This document shows positions 13,716 to 16,764 of a stretch of DNA of 16,764 nt, piece by piece. The DNA is from QHXQ01 sp036389375 (GTDB lineage Bacteria > Acidobacteriota > Blastocatellia > Pyrinomonadales > Pyrinomonadaceae): NCBI GenBank assembly GCA_036389375.1, contig DASVQA010000088.1:1-16764 (forward strand), in the 5' to 3' direction. The notes under the pieces are model-generated. The model had not been told where the DNA came from. It made no database searches and worked only from the letters and a program-made list of their open reading frames with translations. Numbering within the stretch: the stretch's first letter is position 1; every line of letters starts with the position of its first letter. A program made the position numbers and the translations under genes.

Positions 13716-14723
13716 ATGTTCCCGATCATATTGTTCTTCTTTCTGACATTCTTTCTGCTCGTCGTCGCGTTGAAGACGATCAAGATCGTGCCGCAGGCGA
13801 CCGTGATGCTGATCGAGCGGTTCGGCCGCTTCGACCGCGTGGCCGCAAGCGGGTTGAACATCATCGTCCCGTTCTTCGACAAGCCGCGCGGCGTCTACTG
13901 GACGAACGTGCGCCCCGGTCTGACCTCGATTGATCTGCGCGAGCAATATCTGGACTTGCCGCCGCAGCCCGTCATCACGCGCGACAACGTGACGATCCAC
14001 GTGGACTCGGTCGTCTACTGGCAGATCACCGATCCGATCAAGGCCGTCTACGAGATGAACGATCTGGTGGGCGGCATCGTGCAGTTGACGATCACGGGCA
14101 TGCGCGCCGTGATGGGCGATATGGACTTGGATCACACGCTCTCGCAACGCGATCAGATCAACGGCAAACTGCGGCTCATCCTCGACGAAGCGACCGACAA
14201 ATGGGGCGTGAAGGTGACGCGCGTGGACGTGAAGAACATCAACCCGCCCGAAGACGTGCGCATCACGATGGAGAAGCAGATGACGGCCGAGCGCAACCGG
14301 CGCGCACTCGTCTTGCAGGCGGAAGGCGACCGGCAGGCCGCCATCACGCGCGCAGAGGGCGAGAAGCAGGCGGCCGTTACGCGTGCCGAAGGCGAGAAGG
14401 CATCGGCCATTCTGGCCGCAGAAGGTTCTGCTCAGGCGCGGCTGCGGAACGCCGAAGCCGAAGCCGAAGCTATCGCGCGCATCTCGCAGGCGATGCTCAG
14501 TCACGGCAACCCGGCGCAATATCTGATCACGAAAAGCTACATCGAGAGTCTGAAAGAGATGGTGCGCGGCAACAACTCGAAGGTCATCTTCATGCCGGTT
14601 GAGACTTCAACGATGCTGTCGAGCGTCGGCATGATCAAAGAGATGTTTGCCGAGACGGGCGAGCGGCAGGCGCAGGATGAACAACAGACGCCGCCGCGCC
14701 CACGGCAACTGCCGAAGGGCTGA
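13716..14723 (+). CDS. SPFH/band-7 (slipin, QmcA-like) membrane protein
   Basis: The product has 335 residues from ATG at 13716, which has GGAGG (13701-13705) 10 nt upstream. The frame is open further upstream, but there it only shadows the amidase gene. One N-terminal helix (FPIILFFFLTFFLLVVAL) anchors the protein. An SPFH domain (about 20-190) follows, with VPQATVMLIERFGRFDRVAASGLN, PGLTSIDLREQYLDLPPQPV and TRDNVTIHVDSVVYWQI. Then comes a long coiled coil (about 185-255) of 11-residue AEG repeats, and a C-terminal part with SKVIFMPVE and a Pro/Gln-rich tail. Such proteins form large ring-like oligomers at membranes and are linked to membrane microdomains and protease control. Many bacterial slipins sit beside an NfeD gene; none is present here. 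A weak promoter (TATAGT at 13647-13652) may lie at the end of the amidase gene. A strong terminator follows. Confidence 0.93.
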   Translation: MFPIILFFFLTFFLLVVALKTIKIVPQATVMLIERFGRFDRVAASGLNIIVPFFDKPRGVYWTNVRPGLTSIDLREQYLDLPPQPVITRDNVTIHVDSVVYWQITDPIKAVYEMNDLVGGIVQLTITGMRAVMGDMDLDHTLSQRDQINGKLRLILDEATDKWGVKVTRVDVKNINPPEDVRITMEKQMTAERNRRALVLQAEGDRQAAITRAEGEKQAAVTRAEGEKASAILAAEGSAQARLRNAEAEAEAIARISQAMLSHGNPAQYLITKSYIESLKEMVRGNNSKVIFMPVETSTMLSSVGMIKEMFAETGERQAQDEQQTPPRPRQLPKG

Positions 14724-14743
14724 AGCGGTTAGCGCCAGACAGT

Positions 14744-14810
14744 TAAAAAAGGCCGCCGGTTGCGCGCGCCCCGTACGCGGGGTTGCACCTGCAACAGGCG
14801 GCCTTTTTTA
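14744..14810. terminator. Bidirectional terminator between the slipin and thpR genes
   Basis: A perfect 14-bp inverted repeat (14744-14757 with 14797-14810) pairs an A6-GGCCGCC arm with GGCGGCC-T6. Inside it GTTGC (14759-14763) can pair with GCAAC (14791-14795), and CCCCG with CGGGG at the tip, giving a long branched hairpin. A- and T-runs at the outer ends make it work in both directions. It lies between the convergent stops at 14723 (+) and 14823 (-). Confidence 0.9.
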
Positions 14811-14822
14811 TTGCCTACCGGC

Positions 14823-15416
14823 TTACTGTCTTAACGCGTGGCGCGCAAGCGTGGTGTATTGCGAGCCGCCGGGCGCGAGAGTGCTCTGCATGGTGAGCAG
14901 TTCGCTGACTTGAAAGGGGACGGACGTGAAGCCGAGTTGCTCGTGGTAGTGTGCGAGGCGGCGCGCGGCCGCGTTGGCCATGCGCAGCCGCGCCAGCGTC
15001 AGGTGCGCGTGAAAGTCGCGTAGCTCGCGGGGGAAACCGGCGGCGGCACACTCGGCTTCGAGGCGCTGTTGCAGTAGCGCCAACTGCCCGGCCGCATCCT
15101 GTACGCCGAGCCACAGCACGCGCGGATTGTGCCCGCCGGGAAAAGCGCCCGTGCCCGCCAGCGTCAACTCGAAGGGCGCGACGCTCGCCGCCGCCCGCGT
15201 CGCCGCGTCCGTCAGCGCGGGTACGCGCGCCGCTTCGATGTCGCCGAAGAACTTGATCGTGATGTGTAGTTTCTCAGGCCGTTCCCAAGAGGCTTTCACT
15301 TGCGGGGCGGTTGCGCGCAGGCGCGTGCTATGCGCGTGGGCGTGGGCGCGCACTTCCGTCGGCAGTTCGACGGCGCAAAAGAGGCGCAGCCGCACGGGCG
15401 GTGCTGGCGTGCTCAT
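14823..15416 (-). CDS. thpR: RNA 2',3'-cyclic phosphodiesterase (2H family, LigT/ThpR)
   Basis: The 197-residue protein carries both HxTx motifs of the 2H phosphoesterase family: HITI (His51, Thr53) in EKLHITIKFFGDI, and HLTL (His138, Thr140) in FHAHLTLARL. The N-terminal RLFCAVELPTEVRAH and GTGAFPGGHNPRVLWLGV are typical of ThpR, formerly 'RNA 2'-5' ligase'. The enzyme opens 2',3'-cyclic phosphates on RNA and can join 2'-5' linkages. Length and spacing between motifs are normal for the family. It is a cytoplasmic, stand-alone gene here: a shared terminator follows it, and 326 nt of non-coding sequence lies upstream. The ATG at 15416 lacks a clear ribosome-binding site. Confidence 0.93.
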   Translation of the reverse strand: MSTPAPPVRLRLFCAVELPTEVRAHAHAHSTRLRATAPQVKASWERPEKLHITIKFFGDIEAARVPALTDAATRAAASVAPFELTLAGTGAFPGGHNPRVLWLGVQDAAGQLALLQQRLEAECAAAGFPRELRDFHAHLTLARLRMANAAARRLAHYHEQLGFTSVPFQVSELLTMQSTLAPGGSQYTTLARHALRQ

Positions 15417-15437
15417 AATTTGTTTAACCTGCTCAAG

Positions 15438-15596
15438 CGGCCAACCGCGTGCGGTGGCCGGTAAGGATGAACCGGATTTGAGCGGGCGGAGGGTGCGCGC
15501 CCGACGAACATTTCGCGCGGCCCAAGTTGGCGCGCGTCAATAGTAAAGCTAATCGGGCTAATTAGAAAGTTTCACGTCGCGGCACAGTTTTGTGCC
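15438..15596. repeat. Non-coding region upstream of thpR with small inverted repeats
   Basis: The 326-nt gap (15417-15742) has no convincing gene. It contains a near-perfect hairpin at 15438-15460 (CGGCCAACCGC against GCGGTGGCCG, one bulge), a direct GCTAAT repeat nine bp apart (15548-15553 and 15557-15562), and a palindrome GGCACA-GTTT-TGTGCC (15581-15596). Any of these could be a regulator site for thpR. A TTGACG hexamer (15540-15535, minus) is present, but no suitable -10 box follows it. The right end holds the terminator described separately. Confidence 0.35.
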
Positions 15597-15680
15597 AACA
15601 CGGGCGACGGTTACTGCAAAAGCAAGTTGCAATCGGGCAGGGCGTTTCCGTTTCAAACGACCGGTTCAGGCGATAAATGA

Positions 15681-15716
15681 AGAGGCGCGCGCCCGCAGCA
15701 ACGGGTGCGCGCCTCT
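15681..15716 (-). terminator. Hairpin terminator after the four-helix membrane protein gene
   Basis: A 15-bp stem with one G-U pair (15681-15695 with 15702-15716) and a 6-nt loop lies 27 nt downstream of the stop codon at 15743 on the minus strand. Read in that direction the stem is followed by TCATTTATC, a modest U-rich stretch, so it is a likely but not textbook terminator. On the plus strand no transcript needs it. Confidence 0.6.
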
Positions 15717-15742
15717 CTCGCCTTCATCCTTCAGATCGTCGC

Positions 15743-16180
15743 TTATCGCGCTGCGCTGCCAGCGACGGCGGTGAGCGGCCGTCGCGTCGTTTGCGCGCGA
15801 CAGTACCAGACGAAACCAAGCCCGAACGTCAAACCCATCGCCACGAAGCCGGCGATAAACAGCGTGTGCTCGCCGACCGCCATCGAAGCCTTGAGCCGCG
15901 CCATGAACAGCGAGACGGCGACGACCGGCAGATTCAGCAGCACGCCTGCCGCAAGCGGAAAGAGCACAACAGGTCGGCAACCGCCGAGCCTGCGCCGCAG
16001 CCAGAAAAGACCCGGCACGTAGAGCAGCCCGCAGACCGGCACGGCCGCGCCCAACAGCAACGAGCCGAAGCCCAACACATCGTTCCGGCTCGGCGTTTCG
16101 ACGAACAGGCACGACCAACCAAGCGTGGTCGTCAGCCCAACCACCCACGCGCCAAACGCGACCCCGACCAGTTTCCACAT
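15743..16180 (-). CDS. Four-helix membrane protein of unknown function
   Basis: I do not recognise a family. From ATG at 16180 the protein has 145 residues; AGGAG (16194-16190) lies 9 nt upstream, which decides this start over an ATG at 16234. Four hydrophobic segments are seen: residues 2-26 (WKLVGVAFGAWVVGLTTTLG), 32-55 (DVLGFGSLLLGAAVPVCGLL), 69-92 (VVLFPLAAGVLLNLPVVAVS) and 105-124 (LFIAGFVAMGLTFGLGFVW). The Arg-rich loop after the second segment (LRRRLGG) suggests that side faces the cytoplasm. Three cysteines and several Gly residues are present, but no catalytic motif. The gene lies 57 nt after the haem-binding protein gene on the same strand and may share its transcript. A small integral-membrane accessory protein is all that can be said. 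Confidence 0.7.
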   Translation of the reverse strand: MWKLVGVAFGAWVVGLTTTLGWSCLFVETPSRNDVLGFGSLLLGAAVPVCGLLYVPGLFWLRRRLGGCRPVVLFPLAAGVLLNLPVVAVSLFMARLKASMAVGEHTLFIAGFVAMGLTFGLGFVWYCRAQTTRRPLTAVAGSAAR

Positions 16181-16237
16181 GACAAGTTTCTCCTGCTGTT
16201 CATTGTTCCCGATCCGTTGTGACAGTGCTGCCACCAG

Positions 16238-16717
16238 TCAACGGCGCGCGTTGGCGGCAGCGGCGAGTCGTTGCCGTTCCGTCTGCGTCCACGCGCAGAG
16301 CGTGCCCGCGTCCTGCGGCGACATGATCGCATCGCGGTGCATGAGCGTGTAGGAGGCAAGCGGCATCGCGTCGAGCTTCGATAAGCGGCAAATTTCGCCG
16401 AGCACCTGTTGCGCCTCGCCGGGCGTGTAACGCGCCCAGTCGGAAAAGTTCATGTGCCTGCGCCCTTGCCTGACGTGGTCATTCAACCACCATGAGACGG
16501 GCGCGATCTGGCTGTACCACGGCCAGCGCGTGCGGTTTGAATGGCAATCGTCGCATGCGCGCGCAAAGATCGCTTTGACTTCCGGCGACACGTGCAAACT
16601 CGCCTCCATGCTGCGCGCCTCGGCCGCCACGGGATTCGTCCGCGCCGCACGCGCAAACTGGATCAGCCCAAACCCGCATGCCAGCACGATCATCGTCCAT
16701 TTCAATACGCGCTTCAT
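16238..16717 (-). CDS. Haem-binding (CxxCH) protein, Haem_bd domain
   Basis: The 159-residue protein begins with a basic, hydrophobic signal or anchor segment (MKRVLKWTMIVLACGFGLIQ). One c-type haem site follows, CDDCH (Cys55, Cys58, His59), in the pattern CDDCHSNRTRWPWYSQIAPV, then SWWLNDHVRQGRRHMNFSDW. Later elements are ICRLSKLDAMPLASYTLMH (Met118 is a possible second haem ligand) and a closing LCAWTQTE. This order is that of the Haem_bd family of periplasmic haem proteins, found in Acidobacteriota and Bacteroidota. Their electron partners are mostly unknown. The start ATG at 16717 has GGAGGG (16730-16725) 7 nt upstream. The gene probably follows another one ending at 16721 with only 3 nt between them, so it is likely inside an operon that extends beyond the window. 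Confidence 0.9.
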   Translation of the reverse strand: MKRVLKWTMIVLACGFGLIQFARAARTNPVAAEARSMEASLHVSPEVKAIFARACDDCHSNRTRWPWYSQIAPVSWWLNDHVRQGRRHMNFSDWARYTPGEAQQVLGEICRLSKLDAMPLASYTLMHRDAIMSPQDAGTLCAWTQTERQRLAAAANARR

Positions 16718-16720
16718 AAC

Positions 16721-16764
16721 TCAGCCCTCCATCTGCAACGTGATTGCGGCCCAACCGTTCACGT
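16721..16764 (-). CDS. Possible C-terminus of an upstream gene (5' end outside window)
   Basis: On the minus strand a frame open from the window edge reads VNGWAAITLQMEG and stops with TGA at 16723-16721, three nt before the ATG of the haem-binding protein gene. That close spacing, with the next gene's ribosome-binding site inside the last codons, is what an operon junction looks like. Thirteen residues are too few to name a family, and a chance open frame of this length is easily possible. Confidence 0.4.
   Translation of the reverse strand, partial: VNGWAAITLQMEG

Noticed and set aside
13440..14519. 359-residue minus-strand frame opposite the amidase and slipin genes
   Set aside because: It is His/Arg/Asp-rich, matches no family and is the antisense of two well-supported genes.
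151..14734. GTTAGCG heptamer seen in several gaps (near 151, 6903, 7335 and 14728)
   Set aside because: About two copies of any heptamer are expected by chance in this length on both strands. Positions relative to genes differ, so no shared role can be supported.
15592..15774. 60-residue plus-strand frame across the 15.6-kb gap
   Set aside because: It runs through the terminator hairpin into the antisense of the membrane protein gene, with no ribosome-binding site or motif.

Overview
The window is high-GC bacterial DNA, densely coded on both strands, with no rRNA, tRNA, CRISPR array or recognisable mobile element. Gene content suggests an Acidobacteriota-like bacterium, perhaps class Blastocatellia. 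The hints are a three-subunit succinate dehydrogenase with a cytochrome b558-type anchor, a small DUF5818-like protein, a haem-binding CxxCH protein and a secreted six-hairpin glycosidase. This placement is inference from family content, not from a marker gene.

Layout. The left edge (1-135, +) is the C-terminus of malate dehydrogenase. A long perfect inverted repeat then acts as a shared terminator against a minus-strand cytoplasmic hybrid histidine kinase/receiver protein (236-1426). A divergent promoter region (1427-1676) contains a 7-3-7 palindrome and leads rightward into a secreted (alpha/alpha)6-barrel glycosidase (1677-4424). Converging on it from the right is a minus-strand cluster: a NodU/CmcH-type carbamoyltransferase (6885-5038), an SxtJ-family membrane protein (5045-4629) and a 52-residue DUF5989/SxtK-like membrane peptide (4598-4440). 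Upstream of the cluster on the same strand is a small DUF5818-like protein (7284-7051).

The centre is a minus-strand succinate dehydrogenase operon, sdhC-sdhA-sdhB (10959-7461), with 1-nt and 4-nt overlaps. It is transcribed away from a divergent LysR-type regulator (11275-12189, +), which has a TATAAT box so close to its GTG codon that the mRNA is probably leaderless. Rightward follow an amidase-signature hydrolase (12241-13650) and an SPFH/slipin membrane protein (13716-14723), then a strong bidirectional terminator. On the minus strand beyond it lie the 2H RNA phosphodiesterase ThpR (15416-14823), a four-helix membrane protein of unknown function (16180-15743), a haem-binding CxxCH protein (16717-16238) and probably the last codons of another gene at the right edge.

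How the genes fit together. Malate dehydrogenase and succinate dehydrogenase are TCA-cycle enzymes; SdhCAB also passes electrons to quinone. The carbamoyltransferase-SxtJ-DUF5989 trio is the best candidate for an incompletely understood system: its order matches sxtI-sxtJ-sxtK of saxitoxin clusters, but no toxin genes are present and its substrate is unknown. The kinase has several altered ATP-binding motifs, and the LysR protein may act on itself, on sdh or on the amidase. These regulatory links are inference.
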